Assembly (NCBI GenBank): GCA_964276025.1
Contig: CAXYDD010000002.1
Location: forward strand, 744,001 to 808,000
Length of the DNA stretch: 64,000 nucleotides
Source of the DNA: Porticoccus sp964276025
Lineage (GTDB): Bacteria; Pseudomonadota; Gammaproteobacteria; Pseudomonadales; Porticoccaceae
Reading direction: 5' to 3'
Shown here in pieces: positions 34,212 through 42,924 of this stretch (the stretch's first letter is position 1; each line of letters opens with the position of its first letter). The translations under genes and the position numbers were made by a program. Below the pieces are notes generated by a model. The model saw only the letters and a program-made list of their open reading frames with translations. It made no database searches and was not told the origin of the DNA.

Positions 34212-35093
34212 ATGATTATCGGCAGTATAGTTGCTTTGGTGACACCAATGATCCCTAATAGTCTTGAGGTTGACTGGGACCGCTTAAAGAATCTAGTTGA
34301 ATGGCATATTCAACAGGGAACAAATGCTATTGTAGCAGTTGGTACTACAGGAGAATCTCCTACTCTAGATGTTCAAGAGCACATGGCTACTATTGCTGCT
34401 ATCGTTGAGGATTCATCTGGACGAATTCCAGTGATTGCAGGTACTGGAGCTAATTCTACAAGAGAAGCAATTGAGTGGACTCGACGGGCACAAGAGAGTG
34501 GTGCTGATGCTTGCTTACTAGTAGCCCCTTACTACAATAAACCTACACAAGAAGGGCTTTACTTGCATCATAAGTCTATCGCTGATTCAGTTGATATCCC
34601 ACAAATTTTATATAATGTACCAGGACGTACTGCATGTGACATGCTTCCAGATACTGTCAATCGTTTAGCTTCTGTTAATAATATTGTTGGTATAAAAGAT
34701 GCAACTGGTGATCTGGAGAGAGCAAAAAAGTTAATTGAAATATGTCCCTCAGATTTTGCTATCTATTCAGGAGATGATGTAACAGCACTGCAATTGATTC
34801 AATTAGGTGGACATGGAAACGTATCTGTTACTGCTAATGTTGCTCCAAAATTAATGGCAGAGATGTGTAAATTAGGAATAGCAGGAAAAAAAAACGAGGC
34901 AATGCATATCAATAATTTTCTTGCGCCAGTTCATGATGCTTTGTTTTTGGAGTCAAACCCGATTCCAGTAAAGTGGGCATTAGCTGAAATGGGATTAATC
35001 CAGCACGGGATTAGGTTGCCTCTAACAGAATTATCGGATGATCTAAAAATTAAGGTTTGTGAAGCGCTTAAAGCTGCTGATCTTTTAAAATAA
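34212..35093 (+). CDS. dapA: 4-hydroxy-tetrahydrodipicolinate synthase DapA
   Basis: 293 residues. VAVGTTGESPTL (Thr45-Thr46), Tyr134 in LYNVPGRTACD and the Schiff-base Lys162 in VGIKDATGD are present. It joins pyruvate and aspartate semialdehyde in the lysine/DAP pathway. CGAGGAAATAG precedes the ATG. bamC follows after about 30 bases, as in Pseudomonas and E. coli. Confidence 0.96.
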   Translation: MIIGSIVALVTPMIPNSLEVDWDRLKNLVEWHIQQGTNAIVAVGTTGESPTLDVQEHMATIAAIVEDSSGRIPVIAGTGANSTREAIEWTRRAQESGADACLLVAPYYNKPTQEGLYLHHKSIADSVDIPQILYNVPGRTACDMLPDTVNRLASVNNIVGIKDATGDLERAKKLIEICPSDFAIYSGDDVTALQLIQLGGHGNVSVTANVAPKLMAEMCKLGIAGKKNEAMHINNFLAPVHDALFLESNPIPVKWALAEMGLIQHGIRLPLTELSDDLKIKVCEALKAADLLK

Positions 35094-35126
35094 CTAGCAA
35101 GGTATGTAGAAAACTGGAGTTAGCTG

Positions 35127-36194
35127 ATGCCAATAGAAATCAAACGGATAATGTTGATTGTAATGTTATTTTCCATTATTTCTTGTAGTAGTATCGATGA
35201 CATCAAAGATAAAAACCCAATACGTAATCGTGCAAATGATTATTTGTATTCTAAGGAAATTTTACCTATGGAAGCACCTGCTGATGCGGCTATTGGTGAA
35301 TTATATATAGTCCCAGATATACCAGTCGCAGGGTTTCCTGCAAAGACCTTCTCTGCCCCTAGGCCTCAGCCTTTGTCTGTAAATCTTTTAGAAGAGTCAG
35401 TAGAAATACTATCATTTTCTGGAAAACAATGGATTGCAATCAATAAGCCACCTGCGGAAGTATGGCCAAGACTCAGAAGCATTTTAACTCGAAGTGGTGT
35501 TCCAACTGCACAAATGGATCCACCAAAAGGTATTCTAGATACCGGATGGTTGCAGTTCAAGGATGATGAGAAGCATAGCCATAGGTTCCGTTTTTTTATC
35601 TCTCCAGGTGTAGGAGTTAGTAGCAGTGAGATTAGGGTTACTCAGATGCATATACAAGCTGGTCAAGAGGATTCTATGTCAGAATGGCCATTGAGCTCTA
35701 TGAGCCTCTCTAGAGAAGAGGAGTTCACTAAAATAATAGCTAATACTTTAGTTTCAGATGTTACCGGAACCTCTGTTTCCTTGCTTGCACAAAATATTGG
35801 TGGAGAATCGAGAGTTAAAGTAGTTATACCAGAGGATGAAGAGCCATATATAGAGATGAGGTTAGGGTATGCTCGCAGCTGGTCATCAGTATCAAAATCA
35901 TTATCATTGGGCGGCTTTTCTGTCGTTAGTGAAGATCAAACGAGCGGTCATTTGTTAGTAGAATTTACTGAGATAGATTTAGTAGCAGAAGACGAATCTT
36001 TACTTGGATTGGTAAACAATTTCTTAGATTCTCGAAGTGCAGATGATCAGTTAATACCTGTTCTTGAATATAAGGTAACGGTTACCCAAAGCCAAAATAA
36101 AGTCATTGTTCAGGTTTCAAACAAAAACAATACTTCTCTTGATCAGCTCATGAAAATCAAACTATTGAAAATCATACGTGGAAACCTTACTTAA
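35127..36194 (+). CDS. bamC: Outer-membrane assembly lipoprotein BamC
   Basis: 355 residues. A lipoprotein signal ends in the lipobox SIISC (Cys about 20). A flexible segment (about 25-85) follows, then the N-terminal helix-grip domain (QWIAINKPPAEVWPRLR) and a second one (YIEMRLGYARSWSSVSKSL). The order dapA-bamC supports the call. It is a non-essential part of the BAM complex, whose central subunit bamA is at 54518. Confidence 0.88.
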   Translation: MPIEIKRIMLIVMLFSIISCSSIDDIKDKNPIRNRANDYLYSKEILPMEAPADAAIGELYIVPDIPVAGFPAKTFSAPRPQPLSVNLLEESVEILSFSGKQWIAINKPPAEVWPRLRSILTRSGVPTAQMDPPKGILDTGWLQFKDDEKHSHRFRFFISPGVGVSSSEIRVTQMHIQAGQEDSMSEWPLSSMSLSREEEFTKIIANTLVSDVTGTSVSLLAQNIGGESRVKVVIPEDEEPYIEMRLGYARSWSSVSKSLSLGGFSVVSEDQTSGHLLVEFTEIDLVAEDESLLGLVNNFLDSRSADDQLIPVLEYKVTVTQSQNKVIVQVSNKNNTSLDQLMKIKLLKIIRGNLT

Positions 36195-36197
36195 TTT

Positions 36198-36959
36198 ATG
36201 AGATTTTCTTCTATCGGTAGTGGCAGTAAGGGTAACAGTACAATTATCGAATATGATGATACTGTTATTTTGGTAGATTGTGGTTTTTCTGTGAAAGAAA
36301 CTGAGAAAAGACTAAGTTTTTTGGGTTTAGCTCCTTCAAAAATAAATACTATTTTAGTAACACATGAGCACTCAGACCATATACGTGGGGTTTCTTCCTT
36401 AGCAAAAAAATATAAAATACCAGTAATGGCTACTGCTGGAACAAGTAAATTCTTAAAAAATCCATCTGAACTAGATTTAACTTATATTGATACACAATCA
36501 GATTTTCATATTAAAAATCTTACAGTGACTCCTGTGCTAGTTCCTCATGATGCTAGAGAGCCGGTTCAATTTATTATAAGAGGGGGCTTGCTAACATTTG
36601 GAATTTTGACTGATGTTGGCGCTATAACACAACATATTGTAGAGCTTTATCAGCGTTGTGATGGGCTTATGATTGAGTCAAATCATGATGAAGCCATGTT
36701 GGCTAATGGTTCTTATCCAAGATCTTTAAAGGATAGGGTGGGTGGTAACTGGGGTCATTTAAATAACAATCAAATGTTATATTTTTTAAAAAATATTGAG
36801 CTCAAACAATTACAAGAATTAGTCATAGGCCATATTAGCGAGAACAATAATAGCGTCTCATTGGTAAAACAGACTATCTCTGAGATATCTGAACAGCTTT
36901 CATCTGTATCTTATGCGACTCAAAATGAAGGATTTAATTGGATACAGTTAAAGAACTAA
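36198..36959 (+). CDS. MBL-fold metallohydrolase (WalJ/YycJ-like)
   Basis: 253 residues. FSSIGSGSKGNSTIIEYDD at the start and the zinc motif THEHSDH (about 55-61) mark the metallo-beta-lactamase fold. VPHDAREPVQF, FGILTDVG and the His of VIGHISENNN supply further ligands. Members act as exonucleases or hydrolases, and the exact substrate is not known for this branch. It starts three bases after bamC and belongs to the dapA-bamC operon. In Pseudomonas purC comes next, whereas here it lies elsewhere. Confidence 0.85.
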   Translation: MRFSSIGSGSKGNSTIIEYDDTVILVDCGFSVKETEKRLSFLGLAPSKINTILVTHEHSDHIRGVSSLAKKYKIPVMATAGTSKFLKNPSELDLTYIDTQSDFHIKNLTVTPVLVPHDAREPVQFIIRGGLLTFGILTDVGAITQHIVELYQRCDGLMIESNHDEAMLANGSYPRSLKDRVGGNWGHLNNNQMLYFLKNIELKQLQELVIGHISENNNSVSLVKQTISEISEQLSSVSYATQNEGFNWIQLKN

Positions 36960-37488
36960 TTTTTTAATTTGTGTTCGTGTTTAGCTGTATTGTAGGCCTC
37001 ATAACTATATGTTTTTTTGCGTTTTTTTTTAATTTACATACCTAGGTTTTCCACAATTATATATATTGTCCAATATATAATATTTTATAATATCGCTAAG
37101 TCATTGATTTATGAATTTAATTTAATAAGCTATTGATTTTATTACATTTTTATAGTTGATTAAAAAACAACCAATCTAACTCTACCTCCCAAAACAAGTG
37201 GATTTCATTGATTTTTTTTGAAGTAATGCACAAAGTTATCCACAGATTTTGTGGGTAACTTTCCATGTACAAAAAAAAGAGTTATTAGTAATTTGAGTTA
37301 GATTTTTTTCCTATGTTTTTTATAAGTTTATGTGTTCTTCGATTGATTGACTAGGTGTATATATTTCTTAGACTTGCGTCTTAACAATTAAAATGTTGAT
37401 TAAATACCAATTAACTCTTAAAAAATGTATTGTTTGAATCTTATTCGCTAATTTTGATACCAGATAAAATTTGAAGACGGATTATGAT
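36960..37488. other. Large AT-rich intergenic region with DnaA-box-like sites (possible replication-related locus)
   Basis: About 530 bases without a gene, very AT-rich. TTATCCACA at 37236-37244 is a perfect DnaA box. The sequence from 37235 to 37260 is a near-perfect inverted repeat (AGTTATCCAC ... GTGGGTAACT, one mismatch), so a second box lies opposite. TTTTCCACA at 37047-37055 is a third, one-mismatch site. Between 37060 and 37160 is an A+T tract that could unwind. dnaA, dnaN, mnmG and parAB, the usual origin neighbours, are not in the window, so an origin is possible but unproven. Confidence 0.4.
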
Positions 37489-38301
37489 ATGAGTAAAGTA
37501 GTTTTCCCTATATCTGTGATGTTTTTTGATGGCCTAGAGAGCCGAGCATCTATACTCGCTGCAAAGCTTAAATTACCGTTATTGGCATATAGTAAGTCTA
37601 GTGAGACGCAAAGCAATTTGGCTTTACTGGTTAGTGAGTATGGATTGGAAATTATACACTTGGGAAAAAATTCACCTGGACCGGTCAGCTGTAACTTTAC
37701 TTCTGGCCCATTAGACTATCGACGTTTACATGGGGGAGGAAAAAATCAGAATCTCGCAAAAGCAATTGGTATAAAAAGTTTTAAGCAGAATCTTTATATT
37801 ATTGATGTCACCGCTGGCTTAGGAAGAGATGCATTTGTTTTAGCTGCATTGGGTGCCAAAGTTCTGATGCTTGAAAGAAATGATATTTTGGCAGCCTTGC
37901 TTGCTGATGGTATCCATAGAGCGAGAATGATAGAGGGACAAAAAGGTGAAGAGTTTAGGGAAGTTTTTGAACGCATCACACTTATAAAAAAAGATTCTAT
38001 TAATTATCTTAATACTCTCGATGATAGATCTAAACCAGATATCATTTATCTTGATCCAATGTTTCCATCCCGACAGAAATCAAGCAAGGTTAAAAAAGAA
38101 ATGCAGTTATTACACAGATTGATTGGGCCAGACGAGGACTCTGATAAGCTCCTTTTATTATCCAAAAGTAAGGCTAGGTATCGAGTTGTAGTTAAACGAC
38201 CAATTCATGCAAGATTCTTATCTGATCAAGAACCTAGTTATTCTTTGAAAGGAAATTCTACAAGATACGACATTTATTTACATAAAAAAATTCCTGACTA
38301 A
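37489..38301 (+). CDS. rsmJ: 16S rRNA (guanine1516-N2)-methyltransferase RsmJ
   Basis: 270 residues from ATG 37489. A TTG at 37471 is in frame and possible. The SAM site IIDVTAGLGRDAFVLAALGAKV, the target site IIYLDPMFPSRQKSSKVKK and the end STRYDIYLHKK identify it. It methylates G1516 of 16S rRNA. It is transcribed away from the AT-rich gap and converges on dapE. Confidence 0.9.
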   Translation: MSKVVFPISVMFFDGLESRASILAAKLKLPLLAYSKSSETQSNLALLVSEYGLEIIHLGKNSPGPVSCNFTSGPLDYRRLHGGGKNQNLAKAIGIKSFKQNLYIIDVTAGLGRDAFVLAALGAKVLMLERNDILAALLADGIHRARMIEGQKGEEFREVFERITLIKKDSINYLNTLDDRSKPDIIYLDPMFPSRQKSSKVKKEMQLLHRLIGPDEDSDKLLLLSKSKARYRVVVKRPIHARFLSDQEPSYSLKGNSTRYDIYLHKKIPD

Positions 38302-38323
38302 TCCTTTACACTTTAATTAAGTA

Positions 38324-39472
38324 TCAAACTAGCAATTTCTCTAGGAGCCTTTGGTATATTTTACTTAGGCAATCTAGCTCTTTGATATTAGCGCATTCAT
38401 CAACTTTATGGATAGTAGCATTTAAAGGACCAAGCTCTACAACCTGACTTCCATAAGGCGCAATAAAACGCCCATCTGAGGTTCCGCCCGCTGTAGACAA
38501 TTTAGTTTTTATACCTGCTACCTCAAATATACTCTCTTTTGCCGCCTCAATTAGCTCTCCCTCTCGGGTAATGAAGGGTTTGCCGCTCAAAATCCATGAT
38601 ATATTATAGTCTAAATGATTTTTTTGGAGTATTTTTTCTGTCCTATCTTTTATTTCATCTTCGGTAATTTCAGTTGAGAAACGAAAGTTAAATACTACTT
38701 TGACTTCACCTGGAATCACATTGGTTGCTCCAGTACCAGCATTAATGTTTGATATTTGGAAGGTTGTAGCTGGGAAAAAACTATTTCCATCATCCCAGTG
38801 CTCTCTGGCAAGATCATCTAGGGCAGGTGATATTTTGTGAATAGGGTTATCAGCTATCTGAGGATAAGCGACATGTCCTTGAACACCCTTTACAATTAAC
38901 TCACCATTGAGCGATCCCCTTCGTCCATTTTTAATGACATCTCCAGTTATTTCTGAGCTAGAAGGTTCACCAATAAGACACCATTCTGGAATTTCATTCT
39001 GATTTTTAAGATACTCAACTGCTTTTACTATTCCATTTAAAGCTGGCCCCTCCTCGTCACTTGTTATAAGGAAAGCAACTCTACCTTTATGATCTGGATG
39101 TATGGATATAAATCTTTCTGTTGCAGTTATCATTGCAGCAAGAGATCCCTTCATGTCTGCTGCACCTCGACCATAAAGAAAATCCCCATCTAGGGTTGGC
39201 TGAAAGGGTGGGTGCTTCCAGATATTTTCGTCACCTGTAGGTACAACATCTGTATGCCCAGCAAAACATAGTGTTGGGCCTTCAACACCATGAACTGCCC
39301 AAAAATTCTTTACATTACCGAAAGGTAGACTTTGAATTTTAAAGCCGGTCGATTCTAATCGACGTATCATTAGTTTCTGACATCCAGCATCTACAGGTGT
39401 TACGGACTTTAGCTTTATTAGATCGCAAGCCAGTTTTATAGTTTCAGACTCATTGTGCGACGGTGTACGCAT
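38324..39472 (-). CDS. dapE: Succinyl-diaminopimelate desuccinylase DapE
   Basis: 382 residues, M20 metallopeptidase. CFAGHTDVVPTGD with its metal His and Asp, GRGAADMKGSLAAM, SDEEGPALNG and STAGGTSDGRF are present. It releases succinate from N-succinyl-LL-DAP. It is the distal gene of the dap block, behind dapD. Confidence 0.95.
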   Translation of the reverse strand: MRTPSHNESETIKLACDLIKLKSVTPVDAGCQKLMIRRLESTGFKIQSLPFGNVKNFWAVHGVEGPTLCFAGHTDVVPTGDENIWKHPPFQPTLDGDFLYGRGAADMKGSLAAMITATERFISIHPDHKGRVAFLITSDEEGPALNGIVKAVEYLKNQNEIPEWCLIGEPSSSEITGDVIKNGRRGSLNGELIVKGVQGHVAYPQIADNPIHKISPALDDLAREHWDDGNSFFPATTFQISNINAGTGATNVIPGEVKVVFNFRFSTEITEDEIKDRTEKILQKNHLDYNISWILSGKPFITREGELIEAAKESIFEVAGIKTKLSTAGGTSDGRFIAPYGSQVVELGPLNATIHKVDECANIKELDCLSKIYQRLLEKLLV

Positions 39473-39523
39473 AAGCTCAGACCTTAAATATTTTTAATAG
39501 AAAATTATTATAAATTAATATGC

Positions 39524-40561
39524 TTAGTTCGAGTTGTGTAAATCTTCATTTAACAAAACTGCTGAACCATTAGTTAGACATTCTACAGCACCTGTTTGAG
39601 AATTTCGTCTAAATAAAAGATCATCTTTATTTGCTAAATCGCGAGCTTTAAGTTGAGTTATGAGTTGTCCTTTATCATCTATTAATTTAACCTTTGTACC
39701 TGCAGTTATATAGAGTCCTGCTTCAATTGTGCAACGGTCGCCCAATGGTATACCAAGCCCAGAATTTGCCCCTAATAAACACTTGCTTCCGATAGTGATA
39801 ATAATTTCCCCACCACCAGACAAAGTACCCATAGTTGAACTCCCTCCTCCTAAATCAGAACCTTCTTTAATGAATACACCCTGAGATATTCGCCCTTCAA
39901 TCATGCTTGTGCTCTCTGTTCCAGCATTAAAATTTACAAACCCCTCGTGCATTATAGTAGTTCCCTCACCAATATAAGCTCCAAGTCTAACTCTTGCTGT
40001 ATCTGCTATACGAACACCCGAGGGAACAACGTAATCAACCATTTTTGGAAATTTATCGATACTATTTACAAGCAAAGATGAACCACTGAGTCGTGCCTCA
40101 AGCTGACGATCAGCTAGCTCTTTAATATCTATGGCCCCTTGGTTCGTCCATGCAATATTTGGGAGAATACCAAACATCCCATTAAGGTTAAGGCTGTTTG
40201 GTTTAACAAGCCTATATGAAAGAAGATGAAGTTTAAGATAGGCCTCTTGCATAGAAGTGAGCTCAGCATCATTTTCTAATATAGTAATTAATACCGGTTT
40301 TTTTGAGCCTATAAGTTTTTTGGATAATAGAGATAAGCTAAATTCTTCTATCTTTAAAAATTCGTCTGAAAACTTTTTAAGAAGAGAGTCGTTCAAAGAA
40401 AAAATATGATTTCCACCATCATAATTAAGTGCTTTTGATAATATGACCAATACTTTTTGATTAGGGTTTAAAATCGGTTCCGGATAAAATATTTCCAGCC
40501 ATTCCCCTCTTTTATTTTGTGTGCCAACACCCAAACCAAGGCTAAATAATTTCATCATCAT
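39524..40561 (-). CDS. dapD: Tetrahydrodipicolinate N-succinyltransferase DapD (long Pseudomonas-type)
   Basis: 345 residues, about 70 more than the E. coli enzyme and like the Pseudomonas form. The left-handed beta-helix is visible from about 180 (ARVRLGAYIGEGTTIMHEGF, GGGSSTMGTLSGGG, LLGANSGLGIPLGD). It succinylates tetrahydrodipicolinate. Three ATG codons in a row begin the gene, with AGGAAAC before the first. Confidence 0.93.
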   Translation of the reverse strand: MMMKLFSLGLGVGTQNKRGEWLEIFYPEPILNPNQKVLVILSKALNYDGGNHIFSLNDSLLKKFSDEFLKIEEFSLSLLSKKLIGSKKPVLITILENDAELTSMQEAYLKLHLLSYRLVKPNSLNLNGMFGILPNIAWTNQGAIDIKELADRQLEARLSGSSLLVNSIDKFPKMVDYVVPSGVRIADTARVRLGAYIGEGTTIMHEGFVNFNAGTESTSMIEGRISQGVFIKEGSDLGGGSSTMGTLSGGGEIIITIGSKCLLGANSGLGIPLGDRCTIEAGLYITAGTKVKLIDDKGQLITQLKARDLANKDDLLFRRNSQTGAVECLTNGSAVLLNEDLHNSN

Positions 40562-40591
40562 TGTTTCCTGAGTGAAAACTCATAATTTAAT

Positions 40592-40954
40592 TTATAAAAT
40601 TTTAGAAGAAAAAATAGCTTTATATTTATCCGCAGTGAATCCAATATATATAATATCGTCAACATCAAGTATAGGTCTCTTGATTATTATTGGTAGCTCT
40701 AACAGTAGATCAGTATTTTTTGTTCCTAGAAAATCTTCCTGTGTCTTTATTGAAAGTCCTCTCCAGGTTGCGCTTCTTTTATTGATAATCGCTTCAAATT
40801 TTAATGTACGAAGCCATTTTTTAAGCGCCCCTTTATTGAATTGATCGCTACGTATATCATGAAAAATATACTCTATATTAGACTGCTTCAACCATTTTCT
40901 AGCTTTGCTAACTGTATCGCAATTTTTAATACCATACATTTTTATTATCGCCAT
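40592..40954 (-). CDS. ArsC/Spx-family protein (YffB-like)
   Basis: 120 residues. YGIKNCDTVSKARKWLK holds the single N-terminal Cys, EYIFHDIRSDQ follows, and ELPIIIKRPILDVDD is the typical end. This is the YffB branch of the arsenate-reductase-like thioredoxin folds, of unknown function and often found beside dapD or dapC as here. It is not expected to reduce arsenate. Confidence 0.85.
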   Translation of the reverse strand: MAIIKMYGIKNCDTVSKARKWLKQSNIEYIFHDIRSDQFNKGALKKWLRTLKFEAIINKRSATWRGLSIKTQEDFLGTKNTDLLLELPIIIKRPILDVDDIIYIGFTADKYKAIFSSKIL

Positions 40955-41035
40955 ACCTAAGCCAACTCAAAACAAATTTTAATACAGGATTATAGATCTA
41001 TAGCAGTATAGTTACCAAATTTTAATATTAATAAA

Positions 41036-41689
41036 TCAAGCTTTTTTTGTTTTCAGCGGTTTTTTTCTATTTGGATATAACTTAGTACAGATTTGACAAA
41101 TAGTGCCATCGCAATTCCATGCAGAACAGAACTCTCTACCAAAATAAATGAATTGAAGATGAAGCTTGTTCCAGCTGGATTTTGGAAAAAGTATCTTTAA
41201 ATCCCTTTCCGTCTTGGTGACATTTCTGCCATCCGTTAATCCCCATCTTTGGGCAAGTCGATGTATGTGTGTATCAACTGGAAAAGCAGGTTGCCCAAAA
41301 CCTTGCGACATAACTACACTTGCTGTTTTATGGCCAACACCAGGAAGGGTTTCGAGCAACTCTATGTTTTCTGGGACTTCAGAATGAAATGTATTTACAA
41401 GAATATTAGATAATTCATGAATGGCTCTAGATTTTTTTGGACCCAGACCACATGGTCGAATTATTTCATAAATAGTTTGAATTGGAATTTTAGACATATC
41501 TTTTGGGTTATCTGCCAGCTCAAAAAGTTTCGGTGTGATTTGATTTACACGAGAGTCTGTACATTGTGCAGAGAGAAGTACTGCAATCAGTAAGCTATAT
41601 ATATCCTTGTGAGCTAAAGGTATGGGTATAGATGGATATATTTGGTTTAGCTTAGAAAGAATATATTCAGCTCTTTGTTTTTTTCGCAT
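41036..41689 (-). CDS. nth: Endonuclease III (Nth) with an unusual cysteine loop
   Basis: 217 residues. The helix-hairpin-helix LETLPGVGHKTASVVMSQGF carries catalytic Lys121, and VDTHIHRLAQRWGL carries Asp139, so glycosylase/lyase function on oxidised pyrimidines is expected. The C-terminal cysteines are at 188, 193, 198 and 201 (C-x4-C-x4-C-x2-C). This differs from the usual C-x6-C-x2-C-x5-C that MutY in this window keeps. Whether a [4Fe-4S] cluster is still bound is open. It lies between dapC and the ArsC-like gene. Confidence 0.9.
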   Translation of the reverse strand: MRKKQRAEYILSKLNQIYPSIPIPLAHKDIYSLLIAVLLSAQCTDSRVNQITPKLFELADNPKDMSKIPIQTIYEIIRPCGLGPKKSRAIHELSNILVNTFHSEVPENIELLETLPGVGHKTASVVMSQGFGQPAFPVDTHIHRLAQRWGLTDGRNVTKTERDLKILFPKSSWNKLHLQFIYFGREFCSAWNCDGTICQICTKLYPNRKKPLKTKKA

Positions 41690-41691
41690 TT

Positions 41692-42903
41692 TTATTTTTT
41701 TCTTGAAGACGTAATAAATTTTTTTATTCTTTTAGCGGCCTCTCGGCATTCTTCAACCGGAGCTACGAGTGCCATTCTCACGTAGTTTTCTCCAGGATTT
41801 TTATTTTTTGAGAGTCTACCAAGATATCGACCAGGCAAGACAGTTACATTTTGTTGTAAAAAAAGATTCTTACAGAAAATTTCATCATTACCTAATTGGG
41901 TTGGTGAAATATTCATCCAAAGATAAAACCCTCCGTCTGGAATATCAAGAGGTAATATGCCCCCTAAAATTTCCTGAAAATCATCAAACTTTTGCCGATA
42001 TTTTCTACGATTTTCCTGTACATGTTTTTCATCACTCCAGGCAGCAATACTTGCTATTTGAGTAGTTAACGGCATAGCGCAACCATGATATGTTCTATAC
42101 CGTAAAAATTGTTCCAGGATATCAGCGTCTCCAGCAACGAAGCCTGACCTTAGCCCAGGTAAATTAGAACGCTTTGATAGACTATGAAACGCTACACATC
42201 TTTTGAAATTATAGCGGTGCATCTTAGAACAGGCTTCAAGTAATCCGGGTGGTGGTCTTTCTTCATCATAATATATTTCAGAATAACACTCGTCACTTGC
42301 TATAATAAAATCATATTTATCTGCTAACTTTATAAGCTCTTGCATTTTACTAGTGCTAAGGACAGCTCCACTGGGGTTTCCTGGAGAGCATATGTATATT
42401 AATTGACATGATCTCCAGATTTTTTCTGGAACAGAGGTGAAATCAGTTAAGTATTCAGTTTCTTTATCACAGTTCAGAAAATATATGCTAGCACCAGATA
42501 AAATAGATGCCCCTTCATAGATTTGATAGAAAGGATTTGGCATTAAAATAGTTGGATTATCTGATCTATCAATAGTAGCCTGAGCAAAAGAAAAAAGGGC
42601 CTCTCGTGTCCCATTTACAGGCAAAACCTGTGACTCAGGGTCCACACAGTTAAGCTTAAAGCGATCTTTCAGCCAAACTTCTATTGCCTGCCTAAGTTCT
42701 AGAGCCCCTTTAGTGTTAGGGTAAACAGATATCTTATCCATTGAGGCTGCGATTGCATGAGCAACAAATTCTGGAGGAGGATGTTTTGGTTCACCAATCG
42801 ATAAAGGAATATTTTTGAGTGATTTTGGTGGTTCGAGTCCAGTAAAAAGTGTGGCAAGCCTCTCAAAAGGATATTGTTGAAGTTGTTCGAGATCAGTATT
42901 CAT
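41692..42903 (-). CDS. dapC: Succinyldiaminopimelate transaminase DapC
   Basis: 403 residues, class I/II PLP aminotransferase. VLPVNGTREALFSFAQA, PNPFYQIYEGA, CSPGNPSGAVL and the PLP-Lys block SLSKRSNLPGLRSGFVAGD are present. The position between glnD and the nth-dapD-dapE genes fits the DapC branch. It makes N-succinyl-LL-DAP. Confidence 0.9.
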   Translation of the reverse strand: MNTDLEQLQQYPFERLATLFTGLEPPKSLKNIPLSIGEPKHPPPEFVAHAIAASMDKISVYPNTKGALELRQAIEVWLKDRFKLNCVDPESQVLPVNGTREALFSFAQATIDRSDNPTILMPNPFYQIYEGASILSGASIYFLNCDKETEYLTDFTSVPEKIWRSCQLIYICSPGNPSGAVLSTSKMQELIKLADKYDFIIASDECYSEIYYDEERPPPGLLEACSKMHRYNFKRCVAFHSLSKRSNLPGLRSGFVAGDADILEQFLRYRTYHGCAMPLTTQIASIAAWSDEKHVQENRRKYRQKFDDFQEILGGILPLDIPDGGFYLWMNISPTQLGNDEIFCKNLFLQQNVTVLPGRYLGRLSKNKNPGENYVRMALVAPVEECREAAKRIKKFITSSRKK

Positions 42904-42924
42904 AAGTTATCTTCTATAAATTTT

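Noticed and set aside
40572..40844. 90-codon plus-strand frame between dapD and the ArsC-like gene
   Set aside because: It is the reverse of the ArsC-family gene, whose motifs are clear on the minus strand.
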